The position numbers were made by a program, and so were the translations under genes. Shown piece by piece: positions 63,880 through 64,000 of a stretch of 64,000 bases of DNA. Source of the stretch: Acidobacteriota bacterium. GTDB taxonomy: Bacteria; Acidobacteriota; Terriglobia; Acidiferrales; UBA7541. Within the stretch, counting starts at the first letter, position 1. Every line of letters starts with the position of its first letter. The stretch is taken from assembly GCA_013289835.1 (NCBI GenBank), contig JABCZG010000018.1:39582-103581 (forward strand), written 5' to 3'. The notes below the pieces were generated by a model, which was not told the origin of the DNA, did not search any database, and saw nothing but the letters and a program-made list of their open reading frames with translations.

Positions 63880-64000
63880 GCCCGACACATAGGTGACAGT
63901 TTGTACCGGACACATGGGTGACACTTTTTCCCTTTAGGGGAGGGAGTGATGCCTTGGAAGGAGTGTTCGGTTATGGATGAACGTGTTCGTTTTGTGGCGC
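63880..64000 (+). mobile_element. Left end of an IS481-family insertion element (partial)
   Basis: Sequence from about 63880 carries two direct copies of GACACATRGGTGACA (63885-63899 and 63910-63924), a feature seen at ends of IS481-type elements, followed by a transposase start. The exact outer boundary cannot be fixed without the other end, which lies outside the window. Confidence 0.6.
63950..64000 (+). CDS. IS481-family transposase, N-terminus only
   Basis: ATG at 63950 with GAGGGAG upstream reads MPWKECSVMDERVRFVA before the window ends. This start is characteristic of IS481 transposases (MPWKE-x-SVMDER-x-RFV), which continue into an HTH domain and a DDE catalytic core of about 300 residues. 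Only 17 codons are present here. Confidence 0.75.

Noticed and set aside
1..64000. CRISPR array, prophage or integrative element
   Set aside because: No regularly spaced repeats, phage structural genes, integrase or attachment-site duplication were seen; only the IS481 end at the right edge is mobile.

Overview
The window looks like a piece of chromosome from an Acidobacteriota (Terriglobia-like) soil bacterium. This is inferred from gene content: a large Oar-type TonB-dependent receptor with an N-terminal carboxypeptidase-regulatory domain, DUF4097 proteins, a BNR/sortilin-type beta-propeller protein, DUF2934, several ECF sigma factors and high GC. No rRNA is present to confirm it. Coding density is high and most of the window is ordinary chromosome. 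Accessory or decaying DNA is confined to about 50.6-51.4 kb and the extreme right end.

Layout, 0-20.5 kb: a large CPBP membrane protease with a duplicated soluble domain; an envelope-stress-like operon (ECF sigma, zinc-finger/HEAT anti-sigma, DUF4097-TonB fusion, DUF4097 protein, double-PDZ protein); a convergent PqqD-like plus lasso-B2-like pair; a TPR protein; a queuosine-precursor operon (queD, small membrane protein, queE, queC); a DinG/XPD helicase; a lipoprotein; and a second ECF sigma factor coupled to an anti-sigma factor fused to a bactofilin-like domain.

20.5-50.6 kb: Oar-like receptor, der, a MerR regulator, tRNA-Pro(GGG), surE, a BNR-repeat protein, a sarcosine oxidase-like flavoprotein, a frameshifted secreted protein, a diguanylate cyclase, an amino acid permease with a LacI regulator, a VWA-like protein, glpK-glpF, a membrane-TPR protein, proline dehydrogenase, and a carbohydrate cluster (GRP-type transporter, ribokinase-family kinase, deoC, double-domain ALDH16-like dehydrogenase) that makes most sense as deoxyribose catabolism.

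50.6-64 kb: a decayed MDR reductase and a truncated cupin lie beside a TetR/SDR pair that shares two palindromic operators. A tripartite RND efflux operon follows. Upstream of it, on the same strand, are small membrane peptides, a DUF2934 protein, an ECF sigma factor, a STAS-like protein with a candidate sigma-54 promoter, and a GAF-GAF sigma-54 activator. The right edge holds a membrane-protein fragment abutting the left end of an IS481-type element whose transposase runs off the window.

The most unusual items are the anti-sigma/bactofilin fusion, the TonB-DUF4097 fusion within a sigma-factor operon, the orphan PqqD-B2 pair, the palindromic repeat inserted in frame in der, and the sigma-54/STAS/ECF/small-peptide array ahead of the efflux pump. 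All functional statements are from reading translated sequence; no database search was run.
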